Below, one piece after another: positions 10,489 through 20,094 of a DNA stretch of 64,000 bases. The notes beneath the pieces were generated by a model that ran no database searches, was not told the DNA's origin, and saw nothing but the letters and a program-made list of their open reading frames with translations. The position numbers were made by a program, and so were the translations under genes. Location of the stretch: contig NZ_CP020660.1 in NCBI RefSeq assembly GCF_002381345.1, positions 744,001-808,000 on the forward strand. The letters are read 5' to 3'. Positions within the stretch are counted from its first letter, which is position 1. The number at the start of each line of letters is the position of its first letter. Source of the stretch: Candidatus Enterovibrio altilux (lineage in GTDB: Bacteria; Pseudomonadota; Gammaproteobacteria; Enterobacterales; Vibrionaceae).

Positions 10489-11763
10489 GGCTTTGTTTCT
10501 TAATTCAAGTTCAGGTAGTAAATTCCAAGATTATTCACTATTAGACAATCGCTTTCGTGTTAAACATACCTAAACCGGTCAGCTTACTTAACGCTTTGAT
10601 CCTGGCGTAGGGTTCGCTAATCTGAGTGGTGTGCTCCCTGAGGCTCAATGTCTTTACCAGTAGCTTTTTAACTCAAACCATTGCTGTCTCCACTAAAGAA
10701 GATTTATGGTAACCGGATTTATTGCTTAAATCATGTGACTCAATTTGCAATCAAGACTCTCAACAGCTAGGCTAACTTCAATATTCTCGCCTATGCACAA
10801 GCTTCGCTACAAGACAACTAACTGAAAGCAGTATAATCAAGCTTTAATCAATCGTGGCTCACTAACATTCTGGATTGATGAAATAGCCATTTAACTATGA
10901 AATCAAACTAAGCAGGATAATCATGGAAGACCTCCTTTATTTAACAACTTAGCCATGACGGCAGCCCTCATGATTAAATACGTATTTTCAATGCCATTGA
11001 GAGGCCTGTAAGAGTTAATCAATTCTGTTTGCAAACTTGCTCACCTACCATTGTCATACCCTTACTATTCATGCATTAAAAAATGAGCCAAAACGGTTAA
11101 CATCACGTTCAAGACGAAGAATCAAGGGAATATTCAGCACTTATCCATTAATTTTAAAGGACTCAAAGTCTATGGTGAAGACAAATGAAAAGTAAAAAAA
11201 CATAGCACTGATGGAAAATGGCTAGTCTGACGCAAGTTGTATTTAACGGTAGATGTAAATATACATGGAAGTATTGTTGCTAAGTTAAGTGCATCAAATG
11301 TGACTAACGGTGAAGTGCTACCTAACTTGCTCAAACAGACTCGCCTCAGAATCAATGAAATATTAGCCAATGGTGCTTACGATACCAGACAATGTTCCGA
11401 AACCGTCCCTATTAAATAAACGGTTCCACTCATTCCACAAAAAAAGAACAACTAGTTGAGAACGAGGTTATTCGTGTGATTTAGCGGTCAATTACCATAA
11501 GTTATACTGTTCCAATTAGCATTAAAAATGAGGCATTGTTGCCATAAATGTTCCTTATCAGAGACGCCAGTGTTTCAAGTCAAAAAACTACTAGGAGGAA
11601 CATTGAGCCTAAGAGATTACCATGCCCAGATTGGTGAAACCTACACCATAATAAAAGTATTAAATAAGCTGAAGGGGCTAGGAGATGCCTCAAAGGAAAA
11701 TGAGCATCCAATGGTTAATTTTGTTGCAATTGACTATCTCAACTCGGATTAAGAAACAAAGCC
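10489..11763 (+). mobile_element. Compound IS5 derivative with ~225-bp terminal inverted repeats
   Basis: This is the clearest copy, 1,275 bases long. Positions 10489-10714 are an inverted right-end arm, from GGCTTTGTTTCTTAA to ATGGTAACC. Position 10715 starts a complete left end (GGATTTATTGCTTAAATCA). A plus-strand transposase follows to the right end at 11763 (TTAAGAAACAAAGCC). Transposase pieces are legible, such as NVTNGEVLPNLLKQTRLRIN, ILANGAYDTRQC and LLGGTLSLRDYHAQIGETY, but the frame is broken many times. No clear target duplication is seen at the ends. Confidence 0.85.
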
Positions 11764-11796
11764 TTACCTAACCCAGGAACAAAGTTCCAACATGCT

Positions 11797-12717
11797 CTAA
11801 AATATTGAACGTCCGACACGTTTGGCTAATAGTTCTAATGCTGCTGTCCCTGCAAGAGAGTTACCAGAAGAATCCAATTCAGGCGACCAAACACAAATGG
11901 ACATTTCACCAGGCACAATTGCTATGATTCCACCACCTACTCCAGACTTACCCGGCATCCCAACTCGGTATGCAAATTCTCCTGCACCATCGTACAACCC
12001 ACATGTTGCAAGTAACGCATTCACTTGCTTACTCTGCGTTTGGCTAAGGATTGTTTTGCCTGCACCTAAAGAAAGTCCTTTATTTGCCAGATAATTAAAT
12101 GTTTTCGCTAGATCTATACAGTTCATACGGAGTGCGCAGTAATGAAAATAATTAGATAAAACAGGCATTACAGCATTATTGAAGTTACCAAATGCACGCA
12201 TAAGATATGCGATAGATGCATTGCGATCGCCATGATCCATTTCTGACGTTGCTACAGTTTTGTCATACCAAAGATGAGAGTTGCCAGACAGCATACGAAC
12301 AAATTCAAGCATGCGCTGACGTGGAGCAGACAATCGGCTATGTAGCATATCACACACCACCAGCGCACCAGGATTAATAAACGGATTACGAGGGATCCCA
12401 TATTCCATTTCTAATTGAATCATTGAGTTAAAGGCTTGACCGGATGGTTCTTTGCCAACCCGCTGCCAAATTTCAATGGGTTGGTAATTTTGTAATGCTA
12501 GTGTCAAACTTAGCACTTTGGAAATAGATTGAACAGAAAATGCCTCAGACGCATCGCCTGCCGTGATAATTTCTCCGTCATTGTAACACACTGCTATACC
12601 CAATTTATCTGCCGGCACATTCTTAAGTGCTGGAATATAATTGGCAACACGACCTTGCCCTATTAACAGACGGACTTCATCTAAAATGTTGTTCAAAATT
12701 TCTGGGCTTAGTTTCAT
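11797..12717 (-). CDS. glsA: Glutaminase (serine-dependent type)
   Basis: This cytoplasmic glutaminase hydrolyses glutamine to glutamate and ammonia. The family has a beta-lactamase-like fold with the catalytic serine in Sxx[13 protein letters not shown] is visible near residues 60-70, and the [14 protein letters not shown] and [22 protein letters not shown] blocks follow. I start it at the ATG at 12717 (306 residues), preceded by GGAGAGCAGG; an upstream in-frame TTG at 12729 would add four residues inside the ribosome site. It is the normal neighbour of trmB in Vibrio, but a single IS copy now lies between them. The frame is intact. Confidence 0.96.
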   Translation of the reverse strand: MKLSPEILNNILDEVRLLIGQGRVANYIPALKNVPADKLGIAVCYNDGEIITAGDASEAFSVQSISKVLSLTLALQNYQPIEIWQRVGKEPSGQAFNSMIQLEMEYGIPRNPFINPGALVVCDMLHSRLSAPRQRMLEFVRMLSGNSHLWYDKTVATSEMDHGDRNASIAYLMRAFGNFNNAVMPVLSNYFHYCALRMNCIDLAKTFNYLANKGLSLGAGKTILSQTQSKQVNALLATCGLYDGAGEFAYRVGMPGKSGVGGGIIAIVPGEMSICVWSPELDSSGNSLAGTAALELLAKRVGRSIF

Positions 12718-12780
12718 CCTGCTCTCCAACGGAGAAAAATTAACATAAAATTGACTTTAGATTGTTTCCTGTAACACATT

Positions 12781-13811
12781 TACTATGTTGCTAAAGGAAC
12801 TAAATCTTCCATCTATGCTCTAAACAGCTAGGATAACTTAAGTATTCAGGTCTACGAACAAGTTTAGCTACAAAACAACCAACTGACAGTAGTATAATCA
12901 AGTTTTAATTGATCGTAGCTCACTCATATTTTAGATTGATAAAAAAGCTATTCAGCTATGGAATCAAGCTAAGCAAGGCAACCATATTTATTTAGCGACT
13001 TAGCCACTATGACGGCTCTAATGTTCAAAGACCTATTTCAATTCCATTATGAGGTCTGTAAGGAATCGTTAATTCTGTTTTTTAAACTAGTTCCACTGCT
13101 GTTGTCATAGCATCACTATTTATGCATTGGCAAGCGAGCCACAAGGGTTTATGTCACGTTCAAGAATAAGCATCAAGGAACCGCACTTAATCATTGATTC
13201 TACAGGACCCACAGTCTACGATGAAGGATAAGGGTAAATAAAAAAGCATGGTACTGGCAGTAAACGTCGAGTGTGGTCAAGTTATATTTAACAGCAGAGA
13301 TAAATTTACATAAAACCATTACTGCTGAATTAAGCGCATTCAATGTGGCTGATGGTGACGTGTTACCTAACTTGCTCAAACAGACCCACCGAACAATCAA
13401 TAAAAATGTCAGCCAATAATGCTTATGACACCAAGCAGCGTAACGTAACCATTCGTATGAAACGAGCTATTCCACTCATCCTACGAAGAAGAGAAATAAC
13501 TTTCGGGGAATAAAGTTATCCGCGTAATGTAGCGGTTAGTCACCAACAATTATATAGTCCAAATAAACATAAAAAAACAAGATATAGTTGCCATAAACGT
13601 TCCCTATCAGAAACAGTAATGTTTGGGGCTACAAAACTGATAGGAGCAACATTGGGATTAAGGGATTACAATACTAAAGTGAGCGAAGCCATCGTAATAA
13701 TTAAAGTATTACGTAAGCTAACAGGATTCAATATGCCTAAGACCAAAATGATCGTCTAATAGTTAATCATATTAAGATTTGCTATCTGAACTCGAATTAC
13801 GAAATAAAATT
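12781..13811 (+). mobile_element. IS5-family element, degraded near full-length copy
   Basis: The decayed left end near 12781 (TACTATGTTGCTAAAGGAACT) and the right end at about 13811 (TTACGAAATAAAATT) bound a plus-oriented copy of about 1.03 kb. The transposase is full of stops. The right end touches the stop codon of the trmB pseudogene. Confidence 0.8.
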
Positions 13812-14526
13812 TATTCTATACGAACGTATTTTATATCCCATACTCCGTGCCCCAAACGGTATCCATGTGCTTCAAATTTAGTCAATGGACGATCTTCTGG
13901 ACGAGGAATATATGTACCACTAGTTACTGCATTTTTATCACCATACGCTACATTCACCACTCCGACCATATGTTCAGCACAGTTTTTCCAATCGGTAACC
14001 ATGTGAAAGATGCCACCAATTTTAAGCTTACCACGCAGCACCTGAACAAATGCTGACTGTACAATACGACGCTTGTGATGACGTGTTTTTTGCCATGGAT
14101 CAGGGAAGAACAATTGTATCGCTTGCAAATTTGTCACTGGCAGAATTCTTTCGAACACTTCAACCGCATCGTGACACATTATACGCAAATTGATTACATT
14201 AGCATCACGTGTGGCCATCAAACAGGCCCCAGCCTAGACTATACACTTCAATGCCGATGAAATTTTTTTTCAGGCGTATTCTTTGTCATGTCAACAAGCT
14301 ATGCACCCATCCCAAAACCAATTTCAACAATAACCGAATTATTATTTTCAAAGATTTGAGTCCAATTTAATTGTTTTTCTTCAAAATTAATGCCCATTAT
14401 TGGCCAACAGTCATTCAGTGCACGTTCTTGGCCTTTGGTTAGACGACCTTTTTGACGTACAAAGCTTCTGATTTTATGAATAATTTTGACGCCTTTGATT
14501 AATTCGATTTTGGTGACTTCAGTCAT
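13811..14526 (-). pseudogene. trmB: trmB (tRNA guanine-N7 methyltransferase), nonsense plus frameshifts
   Basis: TrmB makes m7G46 in tRNA using S-adenosylmethionine. The first part reads from the ATG at 14526 through RSFVRQKGRLTKGQERAL to the SAM-binding EIGFGMGA, where a serine codon has become TAG. About 25 bases on, a run of eight A residues shifts the frame where EKNFIGIE is expected. A second shift of one or two bases follows before LMATRDANV. From there the rest of the protein is nearly perfect, including [28 protein letters not shown] and [13 protein letters not shown], to the natural end. The damage is confined to the middle, so the loss looks recent. Confidence 0.9.
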
Positions 14527-14821
14527 GCTGTTATGCCTGCAACACTGTAATGCATAAAAATTAAGCGGATCACACATCACCCAAAGATTACGCCTCTGTG
14601 TAAACCTAAACACATGACGATTTGTATCTTCCCTGAAATAATCCCACAGCTGATCTTGATGAAATTCTGTATTTATAGACAGAATTTGGTTGCTATACAC
14701 TTACGCTTGCAATCTACACAAAATTACATAGAAAATAATAAGTTATAATGGCGAGTTTTTAACACCAATTATTGATGTTATGGACTTATCCTGTGCCGTA
14801 TGTAAAATTATGGTCGCCATG

Positions 14822-15048
14822 AGCTTTGTTTCTTAATTCCAATTCAGGTAGTAGATGCCAATATAATTAACTATTAGGCTATTGCATTCTTTGTAGGCAT
14901 GCCTAACTCTGTCAGATTAGTGAGACTTGCGCCATGATACATACGTTACATAAACTAATCGCACTAGGTACGCCTAAAACAAAAATGATTGTTTAATAAC
15001 GAATCATATTGGGGTTTGCTATCTGAACGCGAATTAAGAAACAAAACT
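14822..15048. mobile_element. MITE-like palindrome made of two IS5 right ends
   Basis: About 227 bases consist of a minus-oriented right end (AGCTTTGTTTCTTAATTCC at the left edge) meeting a plus-oriented right end (GAATTAAGAAACAAAACT at the right edge). They join near 14917, inside the last codons of the transposase. No left end or transposase body is present. The region 14527-14821, between trmB and this element, holds nothing I recognise; mutY, expected here, is not visible. Confidence 0.7.
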
Positions 15049-15059
15049 AGGTCCACTAT

Positions 15060-15215
15060 ACACTAGCATAACCAGCTAAACTGGCTTGTTGCCAAAGACA
15101 CGGCACCACGTTCAGCATGCGGAACACACAATTGCACCAATAACTTCTGGTGGCGGAGGAAGAACTATTATCTATCTTTCAAACAGCTAACCACTATGTC
15201 ACTAATAAATCCTTA
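15060..15215 (-). pseudogene. DUF484 protein remnant (dapF partner gene)
   Basis: Directly after dapF the minus strand carries VVSCLKDR, two stops, then FFLRHQKLLVQLCVPHAERG and AVSLATSQ. This is the N-terminal block of the DUF484 family, typically YLxxNPDFFxxHxELLxxLxxPHxxRGAVSLVERQ. The two stops fall where Asn-Pro-Asp is expected. The rest of the gene is missing, and xerC, which normally follows, is not seen. Position and motif agree with the Vibrio order lysA-dapF-DUF484-xerC. Confidence 0.72.
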
Positions 15216-15248
15216 TGCTAATAGCACTTCGAATTTAGAAAAACGTCT

Positions 15249-16079
15249 TCATATTGTTATTTGGCCATCATATACATGAGAAGCTGGACCCGACATAAAA
15301 AGTGGATGACCAGCACCACACCAACGTATGTGAAGCGCACCTCCAGGCAGAAACACATTTACGGATTCATCCAGAAGCCCTTGGATAATACCGATTGCCA
15401 CGGCTGCACACGCGCCACTTCCACATGCCTGAGTTTCACCTGCTCCACGCTCATAGACGCGCAATCGAATTTTGTTACGCGACACGACCTGCATGAAACC
15501 AGCGTTCACCCGCTCAGGAAACCGCTGGTGTGATTCAACCAGTGGGCCAATGGTTTCCACGTCAGCAGTATTAACATCATCAACAACTGTTACACAATGT
15601 GGGTTACCCATGCTAACCGCACCAACCAATAAAATTTTATCGTTGACACGTAAGATGTAGGCTTTTTCTTCCGTGTGTGCACGGAATGGAATTTTTATCG
15701 GCACCCAGATTGGTTCACTCATATTCGCCGTCACTGCATCATTTTTATTAATTTTTAGTACCATTTTGCCAGATTTCGTACTGACATTGATTTGATGCTT
15801 ATTGGTTAAACCTTTCATTTTAACAAAGCGAGCAAAACAGCAGGCACCATTGCCACACTGTTCTACTTCACTGCTGTCAGCATTGAAAATTCGATAGTGA
15901 AAATCACTCACGGGATCATACGGAGGCTCTATAATCAACAATTGGTCGAAACCAATACCGGTGCTCCTGTCCGATAGACGGCGAATCAGTTCTGGCGAAA
16001 AATACACATTTTGGGTCACGCAATCAACGACCATAAAATCGTTGCCGAGACCATGCATTTTTGAAAATTGTATCTGCAT
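15249..16079 (-). CDS. dapF: Diaminopimelate epimerase
   Basis: DapF converts LL- to meso-diaminopimelate, the cross-linking residue of peptidoglycan and precursor of lysine. The 276 residues match the family. The two catalytic cysteines are in EQCGNG (about residue 73) and in [10 protein letters not shown] (about residue 217). [15 protein letters not shown] opens the protein and MGNPHCV sits mid-way. In the first cysteine motif the usual CGNGARCF reads CGNGACCF, an Arg-to-Cys change next to the active site. The GGATTAGG site before the ATG supports the start. lysA upstream and DUF484 downstream are dead, so the gene is probably kept for the cell wall. Confidence 0.96.
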   Translation of the reverse strand: MQIQFSKMHGLGNDFMVVDCVTQNVYFSPELIRRLSDRSTGIGFDQLLIIEPPYDPVSDFHYRIFNADSSEVEQCGNGACCFARFVKMKGLTNKHQINVSTKSGKMVLKINKNDAVTANMSEPIWVPIKIPFRAHTEEKAYILRVNDKILLVGAVSMGNPHCVTVVDDVNTADVETIGPLVESHQRFPERVNAGFMQVVSRNKIRLRVYERGAGETQACGSGACAAVAIGIIQGLLDESVNVFLPGGALHIRWCGAGHPLFMSGPASHVYDGQITI

Positions 16080-16089
16080 CCTAATCCTT

Positions 16090-16943
16090 TATCTAAGCAA
16101 GACTGGCTTTAATTACTATTATGACTCAAGTGATTCATGCTTACGCGCACCATAGGCAGTGTAATGATTTATTATCACTCCCGCTGCTCCACTACTGGTG
16201 TTGTAGTTCGAAGACATCACAAATCCATACGTCCCGAATGAAAGTACTGCTAATAAAGCATCCAGTTGAATATTTAACATTCTGTTTTTTTTAGATAATC
16301 ACTCGTTTCACTGATAAGACGAATCTAGTCATAGGTCTTAGTATCATCCGAGCGAAATATAAAAAATATTATGTCTTACCAAACTTGGTAAAGTGCAAGG
16401 CGGAGTAAATTATTCATTGTTACATTAATAATTACTAAATTTTCTTCATGATATTTAAAAAACTCAATATGCGTAGGCAAGATACCGGTAATCGTACAAC
16501 GTGATTCAAATAGCAATTCAATTCCTTGGTAGTTCGAGCAACATTTTGTATAACTAGACGGTTCTGACGGTTTTTCATCACGATAGACAATACCAAGACT
16601 ACTATCCATATTAAGATGCGCAATCATTATACCACTTCTTCTAATTGATAAAATAAGGCTAACAAACGATCCGTTGACTCAATGAAGGGAGCAAGATCGG
16701 TTAACTGAGACCTAGTTTGGTAATCAATGCTACGCACGTTAAAATTTGGTAGACTATTTGCTTAGATATACACAGCACAAGCATAACTAAACGCAATGCT
16801 AAATTTATTGCCTTTTAAACCAGTGGAAGTGTACCAAGCAACGCAATGCAAAAGCTAGAGCCTAAATGAATGAGTACATTCAACACACTTAGATTACTAT
16901 TTGCCCACAACTGATCCTCCTTTTCATATTTAAAACAGTCCAA
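16090..16943 (-). pseudogene. lysA: lysA (diaminopimelate decarboxylase), deleted and frameshifted
   Basis: LysA is the PLP enzyme that makes lysine from meso-diaminopimelate. Three pieces are legible on the minus strand. The start is FKYEKEDQLWAN at about 16930, with TTG in place of ATG. A late block, INVTMNNLLRLALYQVW (16370-16440), matches the family's DAAMNDLIRPALYQAW. The C-terminus is GTYGFVMSSNYNTSSGAAGV, followed by ARKHESLES near 16110. The gene spans about 850 bases instead of about 1,250, with many stops, and most of the PLP barrel is gone. It lies between lptM and dapF, as in Vibrio. Confidence 0.85.
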
Positions 16944-17002
16944 CATTATCCTTCCCTGTCTAAATTGAGTTATGTCTGACTGATATTCTGAAGTCTTGTA
17001 TC

Positions 17003-17140
17003 CTACATGTTATTCAGATTTGTAGGCATGCTATTCTGCGCAGGTGTGTATTCTGGATAGTAAAGTGGGCCTTGTTGGCCACAGGCTGACAATAGCGTGA
17101 TAACTGCCAACACAAAGAATTTCAGGGTAGTTCGCATCAT
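17003..17140 (-). CDS. lptM: LptM (YifL) small lipoprotein
   Basis: This 45-residue gene encodes a lipoprotein that helps the LptD/LptE lipopolysaccharide translocon assemble in the outer membrane. It has a short signal peptide, MMRTTLKFFVLAVITLLSAC, with lipobox LSAC and cysteine 20 as the lipidation site. The diagnostic GQQGPLYYPE follows. The start could be either of two adjacent ATGs (17140 or 17137). It is divergent from cyaY, with 74 bases between, and precedes the dead lysA, the standard arrangement. Keeping it suggests that lipopolysaccharide assembly is still active. Confidence 0.88.
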   Translation of the reverse strand: MMRTTLKFFVLAVITLLSACGQQGPLYYPEYTPAQNSMPTNLNNM

Positions 17141-17214
17141 TTATGTTAGTGCTCCTAAAGATAATGTCACCTATAATCTCATCAATACACTGAAAAGCAA
17201 TAGGGCGGAATGGA

Positions 17215-17526
17215 ATGAATGCAAGTCAATATCACGAACTAGTTGATGCTCAATGGATAACCATTGAAGCAGGTATCGACGAGAGCGGTGCAGATATCGA
17301 TTATGAAATATCCGAAAATGTATTAAGTATTGATTTTAAAGACCGCAGCCAAATCATTATCAATCGTCAGGAAGCAATCTCTGAAATTTGGTTAGCATCA
17401 AAATTTGGTGGTTTTCACTTTACTTATACCAACAATAAGTGGCTATGCAGCAAGACTGGTACTGAGTTCATGGACATTGTGAAACAAGAGTGCAGTAAGC
17501 ATGCTGACAAAGAAGTGAGCTGGTAA
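17215..17526 (+). CDS. cyaY: Frataxin homologue CyaY
   Basis: CyaY binds iron and regulates Fe-S cluster assembly on IscU/IscS. The 103 residues match the family. The acidic first helix and sheet are present (YHELVDAQWITIEAGIDE and DIDYEISENVLSIDF), as is the conserved IIINRQEAISEIWLASKFGGFHF core. A GGGCGGAATGGA stretch before the ATG serves as ribosome site. The neighbour lptM is divergent. The frame is intact. Confidence 0.95.
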   Translation: MNASQYHELVDAQWITIEAGIDESGADIDYEISENVLSIDFKDRSQIIINRQEAISEIWLASKFGGFHFTYTNNKWLCSKTGTEFMDIVKQECSKHADKEVSW

Positions 17527-17534
17527 GACACCAT

Positions 17535-17805
17535 CAAATCATGTATTCAATAAATTTATTGCAGCTTAAAAATAATATTTACTGCAATGAATGTACCCAT
17601 GACTTTGTCATGCATTTTCGTTAATTTTTAGTATTTTATCGGCTTTATCTCCTAAATCAAGTAACGTAAATAAGCATCAAGTTCTCCACATCAAAAAGGA
17701 ACATAGTTACACAGCGTAATTCGAGATTTTTAAAACACAACAATCATATTAATATCGGTATTGCGCATAGTAAGTTTACTAATACGCTTTTTATACTTAA
17801 CTGAT
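17535..17805 (+). repeat. Two-copy dispersed repeat (copy 1) with hairpin
   Basis: The block after cyaY shares blocks with 25065-25575: ATGAATGTACC followed by CTTTGTCATG, then ACGCAGC-like sequence followed by TTTTTAAAACAC and a shared ATACGC tail. Near 17766-17790 it forms a hairpin with arms TAGTAA/TTACTA and outer GCG/CGC. An IS5 left-end-like piece, CGGCTTTATCTCCTAAATC, sits at 17640. The function is unknown. Confidence 0.45.
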
Positions 17806-17807
17806 AA

Positions 17808-18470
17808 GCTTTGTAAGTATATGCAAACTTGATGATTTACTATTAGACGATCGCTTTCGTGTAGGCACATCTAGTCTTGTCAGCTTATATAACGCTTTTA
17901 TCATGGTGTAGGGTTCACTAATCTGAGTTATATGCTTCCTTAAGCTCAATACCCCTCTCAGTAATTTTTTTGACTCAAATCATTGTTGTCTCTGCTAGGA
18001 AACGTTTATGGTAACGAGCTTTATGTCCTAAATCAGGAACTAAATTTTCAATCAATATTCTAAACAACTAAGCTCACTAACATTTTGGATTGATGAAGAA
18101 GTTATCCAGCTGTGAAATAAAACTAAGCAGAGTAATCATGGAAGACCTCGTTTATGTAACGACTTAACCATTATGACGACTTTCATGGTTAAATGCGTAT
18201 TTCCAATGCCATTGAGAAGTCTACAAGGATTCCTTAGTTTTGTTTGCAAACGTGCTCAACTCCCGTTGTTGTGCCCTTGTTGTTCATGCATTGATAAGCA
18301 AACCAAAAAGGTTCACGTTACGCTCAAAATGAAGAATAAAGGAACCACCGAGCACTTAGCCATTGATTTTGCGGGGCTCAAAGTCTACGGTGAAGGAGAA
18401 TAAAAGGCTTATGTTATATATAGTGAAAGATATAAATATGTAGACATTATAAAAGCTGGACATTTATTCA
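17808..18470 (+). mobile_element. Compound IS5 derivative, right half lost
   Basis: An inverted right-end arm (about 17808-18016, ending ATGGTAACG) joins a left end at 18017 (AGCTTTATGTCCTAAATCAG). A plus-strand transposase segment follows, reading MVKCVFPMPLRSLQG up to HLAIDFAGLKVYGEGE, the first DDE aspartate region, and then sequence is lost near 18470. The breakpoint is the same as in the copy at 10489. Confidence 0.75.
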
Positions 18471-18524
18471 GTATCTTATTAGCCTTCATTACGAGTAATA
18501 AAGTGGAATCAAAAGGTTATTAAT

Positions 18525-20033
18525 ATGCAGATTGAAAGCCTACTTTCAGACGGAATACTCTGGATAGCAGCAGGGGCAGGAGCAAGTATAATTATATTAC
18601 TTGGCATGTTATTTCACCGCATGGCTCAAAAAAATTTGCATGATTTCATGACTCAGAAAAGTGATGCAGATAGCAAGGTGAGTCAGGCTGTTATTGAACA
18701 TTTACAATTAAAAACTCGTACTCTGAAATATGAGCTAGATGGTATGAACTTAGAGCATGATCGACTGAACAATGAACTTCGTAATCAATATGGAAAACTT
18801 TCCGCTACCGCAGAAAAGCTGTGTCAGATGGAAGTGTTACGCCTTGAAAAAGAACGTTTGGTCATTATCGTAGAAACACTTCGTAACCATAAATCGGCTT
18901 TAGAGCTATCACTTCGTGAGCAACAAACACGAACTCAAGCACAATTAGAAGCTGCTGATGCGAAAATTCGTATATTAGAAGGTGCGGAAGAGCGGCTTCA
19001 CGTGCAATTTGAAAGTCTTGCTAACAAAGTTTTTGATCATAAAACCAAAACTGTTGATGAACAAAACCGTCAAAGTTTAAACTCCCTCTTAGGGCCATTA
19101 AAAAGCCAGATAGAAGGCTTTCATAAGCAAGTATCGGATAGTTTTGGTGAGCAGGCCAAAGAACGTCATACGCTAATCCATGAAATTGAAAGTTTGCAAA
19201 AATTGAACAAAGACATGACTCGAGAAGCAGTGAACCTAACTCAAGCTCTGAAAGGCGACAACAAGCAACAAGGCAACTGGGGGGAGATCATACTAGCACG
19301 CGTATTGAAAGAATCAGGGCTACGCGAAGGGCACGAATACCAAGCGCAGGTCAGTCTTGAAAACGAACAAGGTAAGCGCTATCAGCCCGACGTTATAGTG
19401 CATTTACCACACGGGAAAGATGTCGTGATTGATGCAAAAATGGCGCTGGTGGCTTATGAGCGCTATTATCATGCAGAAACATCTATGGACAAAGACAGTG
19501 CGTTGCGTGAGCATGTGGCATCAATTCGTGGACACATTCGTGAGCTTGGTCGGAAAGATTATCATCACTTACATGGTATTCATAGTCTAGACTATGTGTT
19601 AATGTTTATACCCGTTGAGCCAGCATTTCAAATTATGATTGTAGCAGAACCTTCGTTGATCCGTGAAGCGCTCGATCATAACATAATGTTAGTTAGTCCA
19701 ACGACTTTACTAGTGGCGCTACGTACCATTAACAACCTTTGGCGATATGAGCACCAAAATAAAAATGCTCACTTAATCGCAGATAAAGCTGCGAAACTCT
19801 ATAATAAAATTCGATTATTTGTTGTAGACATGGAAATGTTGGGCAGTGCATTAGATAAAGCTTCTAATAGCTACCAAGGAGCATTAAACAAGCTTTCTAC
19901 AGGCCGCGGTAATATATTACGTCAGGCTGAAGGTTTTAGATCATTAGGAGTTGAAACAAAACGAGAGATCAATCCGACGATATTGAACAGGAATGCTTCA
20001 GAAGAGATTGATAATACATCCGCCATGCCATAA
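18525..20033 (+). CDS. rmuC: DNA recombination protein RmuC
   Basis: RmuC limits inversions at short repeats and has a predicted nuclease-like fold. The 502 residues match the family. A membrane helix covers about residues 10-27 (ILWIAAGAGASIIILLGMLF), a long coiled coil covers about 45-240, and the conserved domain starts near 245 with KGDNKQQGNWGE. It continues with YQPDVIVHLPHGKDVVIDAK, FIPVEPAF and LVALRTINNLWRYE. AAAGG lies before the ATG. It is followed by an IS630 remnant and then ubiE, its usual Vibrio neighbour. The frame is intact. Confidence 0.94.
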   Translation: MQIESLLSDGILWIAAGAGASIIILLGMLFHRMAQKNLHDFMTQKSDADSKVSQAVIEHLQLKTRTLKYELDGMNLEHDRLNNELRNQYGKLSATAEKLCQMEVLRLEKERLVIIVETLRNHKSALELSLREQQTRTQAQLEAADAKIRILEGAEERLHVQFESLANKVFDHKTKTVDEQNRQSLNSLLGPLKSQIEGFHKQVSDSFGEQAKERHTLIHEIESLQKLNKDMTREAVNLTQALKGDNKQQGNWGEIILARVLKESGLREGHEYQAQVSLENEQGKRYQPDVIVHLPHGKDVVIDAKMALVAYERYYHAETSMDKDSALREHVASIRGHIRELGRKDYHHLHGIHSLDYVLMFIPVEPAFQIMIVAEPSLIREALDHNIMLVSPTTLLVALRTINNLWRYEHQNKNAHLIADKAAKLYNKIRLFVVDMEMLGSALDKASNSYQGALNKLSTGRGNILRQAEGFRSLGVETKREINPTILNRNASEEIDNTSAMP

Positions 20034-20094
20034 TCACAAAATTAAACGTGATCTGCTATCATCCGCATTAGCTACTTTTCACTGTTGTGAGTAT

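Noticed and set aside
11237-11419. Many 60-100 residue open frames inside IS regions on both strands
   Set aside because: They are fragments or antisense shadows of the degraded IS5 transposase, not separate genes.
16376-16627. 83-residue minus-strand frame that could be called a hypothetical gene
   Set aside because: Its end matches the C-terminal region of LysA and its neighbours are other LysA pieces, so it is part of the lysA pseudogene.
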